Below are positions 33,034 to 42,511 of a DNA stretch of 64,000 nucleotides, piece after piece (positions within the stretch are counted from its first letter, which is position 1; every line of letters begins with the position of its first letter). The notes beneath the pieces are model-generated. The model ran no database searches, was not told the origin of the DNA, and saw nothing but the letters and a program-made list of their open reading frames with translations. The translations under genes were made by a program, and so were the position numbers. This DNA comes from Eurosta solidaginis. Taxonomy: Eukaryota; Arthropoda; Insecta; Diptera; Tephritidae. The stretch covers positions 93,106,603 through 93,170,602 of the forward strand of contig NC_090321.1 of the NCBI RefSeq assembly GCF_040869045.1, read 5' to 3'.

Positions 33034-35126
33034 TTAATGATTTAGACTTTGTTTTTACATATATTGATGATCTCTTAGTGGCAAGCGAAAATGAGGAACA
33101 ACATTTCAAAGATCTTCGCGTACTATTTCAGCGTCTAACGGAGTACGGTTTAAATATAAAACCAAGTAAATATACTTTTGGCGTAACAAATGTTGACTTT
33201 TTAGGACATAATATTTCTGAAACGGGAATTAGACCCTCAGAAGAAAAAGTTTTAGCCATTCGAAATTTTGATCGTCCAAAATCTATTAAGCAGGCATACA
33301 AATTTATTGGTATGGTTAATTATTACCATCGATATATACCAAAATTAGCAGAGTTTACGACAGTTATCTATGATTTAATTAATAGAACAAATAAGAAGCG
33401 AGACAAGATTTTAATTTGGGACGATACACCTTTTAAAGCTTTCGAATGCAATAAAGAAAAATTTGCATCTGCGATATTGTTAAATCATTTTAACAAAGAT
33501 GCAAAACTTTCTTTAAATGTAGATGCATCCAATACGGCAATAGGTGGTGTCATACATCAAACGTTTAATAATAAGTCAGAACCACTTGCATTCTTTTCAA
33601 AGAAATTGTCTCCATCCGAAATTAAATATAGTGCATTTGATAGGGAACTATTAGCTATTTATTTGAACATTAAACATTTTCGTTACCTTCTAGAAGAACG
33701 TGAATTTACAGTTTTCACAGATCACAAGCCTCTTGTATTTGCTTTAAATTCAAAAACAGAACGCAGTCCAAGACAGACTAGACATATGGAATTCATTGCT
33801 CAGTTTACAAATGACATTAGGTATATTAAAGGACAAGAAAATGTTGTAGCTGATACATTATCTCGTGCGTTTGAAGTAGAAGCGATTAATAATTCGGACA
33901 TTAATTTAAAAATTTTACAAAGTGAACAACAACAAGACAGTGAATTAAGCAAACTTACCTCAGAGCAAACATTTTTAAATTTGAAACTAATAAAAATTCC
34001 TGTTCTTAACTTTAATATATGGTGCGAAGTGTCAGGAGAAAATTCTAGGCCTTTCATTCCAAACAATTTAAGAAAAATAATATTTGATATGTTACATGGG
34101 ATTTCACATCCTGGTAGTAGAGCTACACGTCGTTTGATAGTTAAGAAATATTTTTGGCCTAAAATGAATAAAGATATTAATACTTGGTCTAAAGAATGTA
34201 TAAGTTGTCAAAAATCGAAAGTACATCGTCATACAAAATCTCCAGTTATGAAAATTCCAATTCCAAAATCTAGATTTGAACACATTCACTTAGATATTGT
34301 TGGACCCTTACCTGTTTCAAAAGGATATCGTTACATATTAACTATAATTGATAGATTTACACGTTGGCCAGAGGCATTCGCACTAAGAGATATTTCTGCA
34401 GTTACGGTTGTAAATAAATTTTTTAAAGAATATATTTCACGTTTTGGAGTTCCAATAGAAATAACAACAGATCAGGGATCTCAATTTACTTCAAACTTGT
34501 TTTCAGAATTAACGAAACTTCTTGGAAGTCATCAAATAACAACTTCTCCTTATCATCCCCAAGCTAATGGAATGATAGAACGTTTTTTTAAATCTTCAAT
34601 AATGGCTAGGAATGGATCCAGAGATTGGTATGAAGAGTTACCAATAGTACTTATGGGTTTGCGATCGATTTTTAAAGAAGATATTTCAGCAACACCGAAT
34701 GAAATGGTTTATGGACAAAATTTAAGATTACCTGGTGAATTATTTGTTTCAACTACAGAGAATATAACTTCAACGGATGTTTTAAGTAGTTTGCGTGAAC
34801 ATTTTAAAAATTTTAAATCAAATTTGAAACATCATCAAAATTCTAGTGGTATTTTTGTTCCAAAAGATTTAAAAGATTGTCATTTTGTTTTTGTACGTGT
34901 AATAAACAAACATTCCTTGCAACATCCGTATGAAGGTCTTTATAGAGTTATTGAAAAAGATATTAAAAACTTTAAAATTGAAATAAACAATGAAATTAAA
35001 TCTATTCCTATTGATCGTTTAAAACCAGCAATGATTGATAAAATACAGATACCTAACACAAAAACAAAAAAGAAAGTTACTTTTAATTTATTTAACATTA
35101 AATCTCCGGAAGGGGGAGTATTGTAG
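33021..35126 (+). CDS. Gypsy 1 pol, end of reverse transcriptase, RNase H and integrase
   Basis: The segment begins within the palm, with catalytic YIDDLLVAS at about 33057. RNase H landmarks are NVDASNTAIGGVIHQ and FTDHKPLVFAL. Integrase has the zinc-binding His-His-Cys-Cys region (MLHGISHPGSRATRR to ECISCQKSK). Its three acidic residues sit in HLDIVGPLP, TDQGSQFTS and GMIERFFKSS. All landmark residues of RNase H and integrase are intact, so only the reverse transcriptase is lost. The frame runs five bases into the right LTR. No chromodomain or envelope gene is seen. Confidence 0.85.
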   Translation: MNEVVNDLDFVFTYIDDLLVASENEEQHFKDLRVLFQRLTEYGLNIKPSKYTFGVTNVDFLGHNISETGIRPSEEKVLAIRNFDRPKSIKQAYKFIGMVNYYHRYIPKLAEFTTVIYDLINRTNKKRDKILIWDDTPFKAFECNKEKFASAILLNHFNKDAKLSLNVDASNTAIGGVIHQTFNNKSEPLAFFSKKLSPSEIKYSAFDRELLAIYLNIKHFRYLLEEREFTVFTDHKPLVFALNSKTERSPRQTRHMEFIAQFTNDIRYIKGQENVVADTLSRAFEVEAINNSDINLKILQSEQQQDSELSKLTSEQTFLNLKLIKIPVLNFNIWCEVSGENSRPFIPNNLRKIIFDMLHGISHPGSRATRRLIVKKYFWPKMNKDINTWSKECISCQKSKVHRHTKSPVMKIPIPKSRFEHIHLDIVGPLPVSKGYRYILTIIDRFTRWPEAFALRDISAVTVVNKFFKEYISRFGVPIEITTDQGSQFTSNLFSELTKLLGSHQITTSPYHPQANGMIERFFKSSIMARNGSRDWYEELPIVLMGLRSIFKEDISATPNEMVYGQNLRLPGELFVSTTENITSTDVLSSLREHFKNFKSNLKHHQNSSGIFVPKDLKDCHFVFVRVINKHSLQHPYEGLYRVIEKDIKNFKIEINNEIKSIPIDRLKPAMIDKIQIPNTKTKKKVTFNLFNIKSPEGGVL

Positions 35127-35356
35127 GGTTATATTTATATTCAACTTTAAATGTACCTACTTTAAATAAATTGAATTTTTTTGTTCTTGTTAATTTTTAT
35201 TTTTCAATTGTAAAATATTGTCTTTCAAAAATTTTCATTCGGTTGAAATATTTAAAAATGTTTTGTAACATACTTTTAGGAGCGGTTAAATAAAAATATT
35301 TTATAAAAATAAATAGTGCTTATTATTAAATAGTGATTTATATATTAAATACCACA
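35122..35356 (+). repeat. Gypsy 1 right LTR
   Basis: 235 bp. Differs from the left LTR at ACGTTTTG/ATGTTTTG, CTTGTAGG/CTTTTAGG and one base of a T-run. It is preceded by a purine tract and followed by CCCAC (35357-35361). Confidence 0.9.
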
Positions 35357-36150
35357 CCCACCTCCTATTCCATTCGCAACTCTAATCTATCCACCCTGAA
35401 TGAAATATCCGACCTGGGTGCTATTTTCGATGCTAAGTTTTCATTCTTGAGCCATAACAACGGCACTATAGCAAAATCGTATGCTACGCTTGCTTTCATT
35501 CGTCGGTTTAGTTCGGAATTTAGTGATCCGTATACGCTCAAGCTCTTATACACGTCACTTGTCCGCTCCAAACTTGAATATGCGGTCTTCATTTGGAGAC
35601 CTTATTTTGATTTTCATATCAAACGACTTCAACGTGTTCAAAAGGTGTTTTTGCACTATGCTCAATGTTCATTAAATTTTATAGACCCACTTCCACCATA
35701 TATTGCCAGATGGAAATTAATCAACCTGAAATCGTTAAACTCCAGAAGAACTATTCTCTCCCTCTCTACAGTGTTCGACATTATAAATGGTATAATAGAT
35801 TGCCCTCTTTTACTTGAACGTATATTTTTCCATGTCCCCCAGCGTTGTCTTAGAAATAACGATCTTTTTTGCTTAAAACAAGTCAGAAGTACTTATGCTA
35901 CCAATGCACCTATCTATAGAGCTTTAAGGGAACTTAACACTTCATCGGGTCCTTTTATTTAGCTCTAAAGTCAAATTTGTAGCTTCACTACATATAAATT
36001 TTGATTAATGTTGGTATTGTATAATCTTGTAATATTTATATTGATCACTTATCATTTATTATTTATACTAAGCAAAAAAAAAAAATTCAAAGTTTTGTCA
36101 TTAGTCTGTAAGTGCACTATCGTCATGTATGACTACAAATAAATAAACAA
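35357..36150 (+). pseudogene. Non-LTR retrotransposon ORF2, 3' portion and tail
   Basis: Continues the reverse transcriptase C-terminal region after the Gypsy insertion: ISDLGAIFDAKFSFLSH, LKLLYTSLVRSKLEYAVFIW and RLQRVQKVFLHYAQ. These lie in one open frame to 35962. The 3' untranslated part ends with ATGACTACAAATAAATAAA. Removing 30108-35361 restores adjacency with 30107. After the tail the 128-bp array resumes at 36151. Confidence 0.75.
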
Positions 36151-36217
36151 ATTGAAGCTGTTGATGAGTGCTTTAGGACAGGGTAGTTTTCATACCAATT
36201 GGTAACTAGAGTTACCC
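36151..36217 (+). repeat. 128-bp array, middle remnant
   Basis: AAGCTGTTGATGAGTGCTTT and TTTTCATACCAATTGGT belong to the same monomer as 28055-28438. Confidence 0.7.
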
Positions 36218-36625
36218 CAGCGGGTTAAGGGGTCAGAATATACCCGCGGTAGGTATGCCTGTCGTAAGAGGCGACTAAAATACCAGATTCAAGGGGCTGT
36301 GTACCGCAACCCCTTAGGTTGCCAGCGCAATATATAGCTTCTCTAAACCCAATTGTCAACCTCTCCTATCCGCGGTGAATCCTGTTTCACTAACAGACGA
36401 GGCTCTGGCGACCCCAAGCTCCTCATGGGACTTGGGGGTGGGAAGGGAGGGAATGGCCTGAAGGTTTAATGTGGCCACATAAATCGTTCCCGAGATGGTC
36501 GGGCTAGCACTTCAATGGTGCTGTGGTTCCGGAGCGTACCGGATCTGTATCCGACAAAGGACCATCACATCGATAGCACTCCCCAAGGCCTTTGGGGAGC
36601 AACCTTATCGCTACAACAACAACAA
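36218..36625 (+). mobile_element. (CAA)n-tailed retroelement-like repeat
   Basis: Starts CAGCGGGTTAAGGGGTCAGA and contains CGGTAGGTATGCCTGTCGTA, GGCGACCCCAAGCTCCTCAT and ATCACATCGATAGCACTCCC. It ends CTACAACAACAACAA. GC-rich compared with its surroundings. Fragments occur at 18800-18895 and 57310-57520. The CAA tail is typical of LOA/I-type LINE ends or their SINEs. No protein is encoded here. Confidence 0.6.
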
Positions 36626-36905
36626 GGGTCTCGAGATATAGCCCAAAACATGGGCCCGTGAACGCTTAGACAGTGTTTTTACATTATGGGTTCAAATTGA
36701 AGCTGTTGATGAGTGCTTTAGTACAGGATAGTTTTCGTACCTATTGGTGACTAGGGTCTCGAGATATAGGGCAAAACGTGGATCAGGGTAACACTAGGAT
36801 GAGTTTTTACATTATGGGTATCAAATTGAAGCTGTTGATGTGTGCTTTAGGAGTAAGTTTTATGCCGCTGGGTGACTAGGGTCTCGAGATATAGGCCAAA
36901 ACGTG
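36626..36905 (+). repeat. 128-bp array, right part
   Basis: Two further units with TCTCGAGATATAGG.CAAAAC and AAATTGAAGCTGTTGATG. They are more diverged than the left part. Confidence 0.7.
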
Positions 36906-37145
36906 GAACATTTTTCCAGGAAGTAGACCAGAGACGGACTGGGACTGGGATTAGGTCTAGGACTGGGACTGAGACTCGGAGTGTGACCGGAACAAAAAAA
37001 AGGAGACTAAAAAAGAGATAGAATGAGACGAAGATAGAGACAGATGAAGCGAAAAAGAGGAAGGGTGGAGTGAATAAAAGGATTAGGAAAAAGTGATGAG
37101 GGAGGGCGGGTGGGGGGGGGGGTTGGGAGGAGTTAGACGGAAAAA
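36906..37145 (+). repeat. Purine-rich low-complexity tract
   Basis: Almost all A/G on the plus strand, with a GACTGGGACTGGGA minisatellite at the start and a G-run of about twelve near 37112. The open frame on the other strand (37188-36847) is an artefact of this composition. Confidence 0.8.
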
Positions 37146-37206
37146 GCTTATTGAAATGTCTGCCAGGTCTGCTAGTATGTATGTACATATATGAAAAACT
37201 TCATTG

Positions 37207-37285
37207 TCAGATCTACTCCTAATGCATAAAATTGTGTTAAACGCGTCTATATGAAAAACTGCTTATGTGACGGGGTTTTAAGTTT
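37207..37285 (+). repeat. End fragment of the MITE family
   Basis: TAATGCATAAAATTGTGTTA, AACGCGTCTATATGAAAAAC and TGCTTATGTGACGGGG match the right end of the copy at 22510-23022. Confidence 0.65.
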
Positions 37286-37782
37286 GGGAGCTAATCAATA
37301 AGCGCAATCCCAAAAAAATTAATATTGGCTGAACTTACTTCTAGCAATATTAGTATCACAAAAAATTGTAAAAAAAAAATATGGTGATAAATACGTAATT
37401 TCCGTCACAAACGCATGAATAAAATGTATCATGCGCAAAAATGACAACCGATGCAAATATAAAAGATTTATTATGCCAATAAAAAAAGCAGTGTTAACGA
37501 ACATTATGCTTTATCATGATGCTTTGCAATATGCATTTACGAAGTAAGCCTATTTTATAGCGAACTAAAAGTTACCATTTGGACGTTACGAGAGTTGCCA
37601 ATGTCCCGTATTTGGTCCTGTATTTTACACACCATACATACTTCCGAGATCTCTAACTCAATGCCGACCGAACTGTCGAATCGATTGAATAGTAGGTAGC
37701 ACTAGCAGAACTTTCTTCAGCACTAGCGCAGAACTCTCTTCAGCATTTTTTCCATCGCTTTTTATGTTAAAGTAGCTTAAAA
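37286..37782. other. Spacer
   Basis: No gene. AGCACTAGC.GAACT with TCTTCAGCA is duplicated at 37700-37745. Confidence 0.3.
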
Positions 37783-38032
37783 ATAAATAAATACAAGGCG
37801 CTATATAATTCTGAGGAGATTTAGGCTGAGCTTTTCTTCCTATTTGCACCGTGCTACTATGTATTTTATTTTTAATTCATATTGGTGGAACGTGTATTTT
37901 CACGGAGCAGGTTTTTTACGAAGGAGTTTTGTTCAAATTGTTTCTAAAGATTTTTTTGTTGCTTTTCCCGGGCCTTGAACCCAGAATCTTGGGTGTGGTA
38001 AGCGAGCACTCTACCTCCACATCACGTGGGTA
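37783..38032 (-). repeat. SINE-A copy
   Basis: B-box region at 37970-37990 (CTTGAACCCAG in plus reading) and A-box region at 38000-38028. The body is shortened and ends at the ATAAATAAATAC tail on the left. Confidence 0.65.
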
Positions 38033-38214
38033 GGTATGCACACGTTAATAAATACAGCTTAATTTTCAAAAATAGAACTTCTGTACAACATTTCCATCTT
38101 GAATAAATCTTTCCACATCCATGGAAATGCATTTATGAATATGTGTAGGCACACTTTTTCTTTTTTCAAATGAAACAGTCGCCAGCAAAATGGTCTTTAT
38201 ATGAACAAGTAAGG

Positions 38215-38250
38215 AAGGCTAAGTTCGGGTGTAACCGAACATTGCATACT
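38215..38250 (+). repeat. DINE-like start fragment, plus orientation
   Basis: AACAAGTAAGGAAGGCTAAG through the hairpin to ATTGCATACT. It stops exactly where the long-TIR transposon begins. Confidence 0.75.
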
Positions 38251-38827
38251 AGGCCGGGTCGATTTGTGGGGAGGCAAAAAAATCGCCCATTGCTCTGTGA
38301 AAATCATATTCTAAAATGTCAAGGCTGTTATGGCGACGACATTAGAGAGCCGTGCGAAATTGCCCAGATTTGAAAGTAAAAAAGACTTCAAACAATAATT
38401 TTTTTTAGTTTCTTTTCTATAACTCACTTAAATTAATTTTTTCATTTACATATGTTCTGACTAAATAAATTTCTTAAGAGAAAAAATAGATATTATTATA
38501 AATAAGTAATAAATATTATTATAAATAAATAAATAAAAATAAAGAAAAAACATGTGCATTTCGCTGATTTTTTCATGTAAAGTGCAAAACCGGCGATTTT
38601 TTGAAATGTTTGTATGGTGAACCCCCAGGGGAGTTCCAGGGGGTGTGCCACTGGCATCGGTGGGTCGGGCCTCCAAAGTTAGTGGAGGTCGGTCATACAT
38701 TTGGACTCGATTGGAGCACTCTAATTGGGTCAAAGTGGGATTTTTCAAAATTTGCCCCTACCCAAAAGTTCGACCCAAATTGGGGGACATCAGAATTCGT
38801 TTTAGAGGTATGGTTCCTTCGGCAAGG
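38251..38827. mobile_element. Deletion derivative of the long-TIR transposon
   Basis: The first 60 bases are the outer terminal repeat (AGGCCGGGTCGATTTGTGGG). About 80 bases of internal sequence follow, then an inverted copy of the left terminal repeat of the element next door, up to GGCAAGGTTT. It lacks the gene. Its right outer end is missing at this place. Confidence 0.65.
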
Positions 38828-38891
38828 TTTATTTTCCTACATGGTGATTTTCCCTTATTTTGTCTCCAAAGCTCTCAGCTGAGTATGCAAT
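38828..38891 (-). repeat. DINE-like start fragment, inverted
   Basis: Reverse complement of the segment that should follow 38250 in an intact DINE-like copy (AAAATCACCATGTAGGAAAA). It ends in AGTATGCAAT, the complement of ATTGCATACT, right at the start of the second transposon copy. Confidence 0.7.
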
Positions 38892-41457
38892 AGGGCGGGT
38901 CGATTTAAAAATCGCTCATTGCTCTGTGAAAATCGTATTCTAGGGATCAAAATAAGAAACTTTGCCAATCGAGTCCAAATGTATGACCGACCCTCACTAA
39001 CTTTGAACACCGGACCACTGATGCCAGTGGCACACCCCCTGGAACCCCCTTGGGGTTGACCATACAAACATTTCAAAAAATCGCCGGTTTAGCACTTTAC
39101 ATGAAAAAATCAGCTAAATGGCTATGTTTTTTCTTTATTTTTATTTATTTATTTATAATAATATTTATTATTTATTTATAATAATATCTATTTTTTCTCT
39201 TAAGAAATTTATTTAGTCAGAACATATGTAAATGAAAAAATAAATTTAAGTGAGTTATAGAAAAGAAACTAAAAAAAATTATTGTTTGAAGTATTTTTTA
39301 CTTTCAAATCTGGGCAATTTCGCACGGCTCTCTTATGTCGGCGCCATAACAGCTTCTACATTTTCCGGTATAACCCGTTTGGAAACGCTAGCTAGCAATT
39401 GAACATGTCGTTCCGTTCCTTGTATGTGTGATGGAATTTTTGGATCATTAAACGGTGGATCATCTTGATTTAAATATTCTTTCAATGTATCGTACGGAAT
39501 GCTTCGCGTGAATGGTGGTTCAAATACGATATTTATATCATTCAAATTGATCATTTTCGTATAATTTATGCAATTAAAGTTTATATATGGTTTTTTATAA
39601 TCCCTAAGTTCCATTGGCTCGTCAACATCGGTTCGATAGCGTAGAATTTTCTTGATGGCGCTTTTCTTTGCTATCATCAAACAACATTGATAACAAGATA
39701 TTTTCCGAATGCGCATAATATGAATTATCTTTAATTACTTGATTGACAATTTTGCGTAAACGAGGTTCTAGAAATCGTTACCAACCAATGAACTTGAAAA
39801 ATAATGCACTGCCGTACACGACAGAGCTGTAATACTTGATATTGAAGCACATTGGCACATAACATTTAATTATAAATTCAACCAAATTGCATTCCAAATT
39901 TGCATCTGGATTTTCCGTTGTCACATATAATCGCAATAATCTAGCGGCCTTGGTGAGCCACCGAGAATGTACAATTTTCCCTGGTTTGATGTTAGCCAGA
40001 TCCACCGGAACCACGCCGCTAGAAATTGCATGGGCCATGTCGTATAAGTACTTCGAATCGGTGGAAAATTCAATTTTTTCAGGAGCATGGGGCATATTTT
40101 GCAACTCAATTTTCTGGAAGCCGTCCATCACCTGAAAATATATAATAATAAAATAATTAAAAATGGTTGACAATTATAATAAATGAGTGATAGCAATAAC
40201 TTACCGGAAGAGTTTCACAAGTAAAAAATTGTTTCCAGAGATTTTACATACTCTGTAAATTGTTGGGTGTTGTTTCTTCTCTTGATTTGCTCTTGATACT
40301 TGTCAAGCAATTTATTCAATTTATTAAATACACCTTTTTGAGCATTATTTCCATACCAAGTTTTTCCCAAATTCCAATCAACTTATCTTGTACTTGAATA
40401 GTGAATGATTTATGGGAAAACTTTTTTTGTTCTGTTTTAGCACGTTCGCTTAAGTAAAAATAATATCTCAGGATATCCAGATGTGTTGGTAAATTAAGAT
40501 CAGTTAAATCAGTAGACACACCAAACAGTAACATCATGCTTGGGTATATGACTCATTGGGTTTTCGATAGTTGTTGATGTAGTTGCTTCATCTTGCGCTG
40601 TAGAGGATGTTGGATTCATTGTAAACTTTTTGATTTGGAATGGTCACTTCACTTATTATTTTTTTTGAAATATTTTTTTATCTGAAATTAGTGCTTCACA
40701 CTTTGAGTTCTTCACAACGACTTAATGCATTCACAAAAACTGTTGCGTTATATAGGTCTAAGAGACGAGGTAATAAGAATGAAATGGTAATTTCAATTCT
40801 ACCTGCTGTGTCTTGTGGTGGCTTAAAAAAAACAACACAAGCAATTTTACGATCTGCAATTGTGTCACAGTGATACCTTCATTTTATAAAAATGTTGAAT
40901 AAAAAACCCACACAACTATGTTTACGACATGCAAATGCATCACAGTGATGCCTTGGTTTTAAAAGGGGGTTGTAAAAACGCTAATTTCTAATAATTTTTT
41001 TTAATTTATTTTCTATTATTAAGTTAAATTCTTTTTTTCATTTACATATGTTCTGACTAAATAAATTTCTAAAGAGAAAAATAAACTCCAAAAAAAAAAA
41101 CATAGGCATTTCGCTGATTTTTTTCATGTAAAGTGCAAAACCGGCGATTTTTTGAAATGTTTGTATGGTGAACCCCCAGGGGGTTCCAGGGGGTGTGCCA
41201 CTGGTATCGGTGGGTCGGGCCTCCAAAGTTAGTGGGGGTCGGTCATACATTTGGACTCGATTGGAGCACTCTAAATGGGTCAAAGTGGGATTTTTCAAAA
41301 TTTGCCCCTACCCAAAAGTTCGACCCAAATTGGGGGACATCAGAATTCGTTTTAGAGGTATGGTTCCTTCGGCAAAGTTTCTTATTTTGATCCCTAGAAT
41401 ATGATGTTCACAGAGCAATGGGCGATTTTTTTGCCTCCCCACAAATCGACCCGGCCT
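38892..41457 (-). mobile_element. Long-TIR DNA transposon with one spliced gene
   Basis: Terminal inverted repeats of roughly 400 bp: left 38892-39290 (AGGGCGGGTCGATTTAAAAA), right 41000-41457, whose reverse complement starts AGGCCGGGTCGATTTGTGGG. The left repeat has lost about 140 bases relative to the right. Between them lies a single minus-strand gene (40619-39333). A 10-bp target duplication, ATTGCATACT, is inferred from the split DINE-like fragments. Such a length fits Mutator-like elements, but the encoded protein does not look like a Mutator transposase that I know. The superfamily is left open. Confidence 0.65.
39333..40619 (-). pseudogene. Putative transposon gene, arthropod HSRWLT-motif family, decayed
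   Basis: Minus strand, ATG at 40619. The N-terminal part has LPTHLDILRYYFYLSERAK. A canonical 73-bp intron runs from 40204 (GTAAGT) to 40132 (TTTTCAG). The next exon has ELQNMPHAPEKIEFSTDSKY, KIVHSRWLTKAARLLRLYVT, ENILLSM and IPSHIQGTERHVQLL. I recognise the HSRWLT, LRLYV and FPCHTQ..ER pattern from a large unnamed arthropod protein family of high copy number. No activity is established. At least four frame breaks interrupt it (near 40535, 40320, 39780 and 39716). Its place between long inverted repeats suggests that the family is a transposase. Confidence 0.6.
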
Positions 41458-42021
41458 AATCTACATACAGATATACATATATAGATGTGTACAAGATGTG
41501 TGATTCTGATAGGTCGAACAGAACGATTAATTTAGGTCCGTTGCCACCATCTTCTGTTAACGGTAGATGACACTGCATTTGACAGTTGAATGATCTGTCA
41601 AATAAAATTCCAGTATAAGAGTAAATTTCCAATGGATTGGTAGTTTTCAGAGGTACATACATGCCTAAAAATCTGCCAACACTAAAAGAACGGATCTAGG
41701 TTTGTTAATTGGGAAATAAAAGGTTCAGAATTGAACAATGCATAAGCAAGGGGGAAAAACTCTTCAGGAGAAACACAGCTGAAAATATCTAGGAAAAATA
41801 ATAAGCAGTAAATTGTCGTGGAAATTCTATGCGGATGAGAGGACGTAGAAAGCCTAGACGCAAAACAAAATTCTTTAAATCACTTGGTGTCTTTACGGCG
41901 ATTGTCAAACCCGTCCTTTACCATGGGGTCTTTGCATTTATGTTAATAAAATGGGCATATAACTGGGTGATAATATTGAAGAAGTAGTAACGGCCACTTT
42001 TTATAGTTATCAACGATAATA
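41458..42021. other. Spacer
   Basis: No gene or repeat recognised. Confidence 0.3.
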
Positions 42022-42355
42022 AAAATAAAATAGAAGGTGCGATATACCTCCGAAGAGATTTAGGCCGATCTTCTCTTCCAATTCGCCTTGTGCTTCTTTT
42101 TATTTTTCCTACAAATTGGCGGGACGGGACCTCAATGATTTATGGCGACTACGAACGGCGTCTACATGGCAAATAAGTTTTCACTGGGAAGTTTTTGATG
42201 GCAGAAATACACTCGACCTCGCTTATAAAAACGTCTTTTCTAATTGGAAAAATTCCAAATTCTTTCTAAATTTTTGATGTTGCTGTCTCCGGGACTTGAA
42301 CCCAGGATCTTCGGTGTGGCAGGCGGAGCACGCCACCATCTCACTACTGCGGCCG
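42022..42355 (-). repeat. SINE-A copy
   Basis: Plus-strand phrases ACAAATTGGCGGGACGGGAC, CCGGGACTTGAACCCAGGAT and TGGCAGGCGGAGCACGCCAC give a nearly complete body and head on the minus strand. Confidence 0.7.
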
Positions 42356-42507
42356 CTATTATTAACGATAATTTTAGACCAAATCATCGAAGCAGAATTT
42401 TGGTCCGAAATAATTCTAATTCTGGAGATCAGGTCTTGACCCGTGTATGTGAGTAAACATCTACATAGTGCTGTTCAGATACGAGTATCTTCGAGTATTT
42501 TACGCAA

Positions 42508-42511
42508 GTAC
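42508..42511 (+). repeat. Left target-site duplication GTAC
   Basis: Matches 47915-47918 and brackets the second Gypsy element. Confidence 0.8.

Larger units (their letters stand above)
30108..35356 (+). mobile_element. Gypsy-type LTR retrotransposon 1, full-length with internal deletion
   Basis: Bounded by two 235-236 bp LTRs (TGTAGGG to TACCACA) and a CCCAC target duplication. The order is LTR, primer site, a leader with a host-like coding piece, gag, protease, truncated reverse transcriptase, RNase H, integrase, purine tract GGAAGGGGGAG (35109-35119) and LTR. The Cys/His box of gag (CRYHYKFGNQALKCEQPC) is the CHCC type that I associate with the CsRn1/Kabuki clade. The LTRs differ by two substitutions and one base of a T-run, so insertion was recent. 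Confidence 0.9.

Noticed and set aside
36847..37188. 113-codon Phe/Pro-rich frame on the minus strand
   Set aside because: Produced by the purine-rich low-complexity tract.
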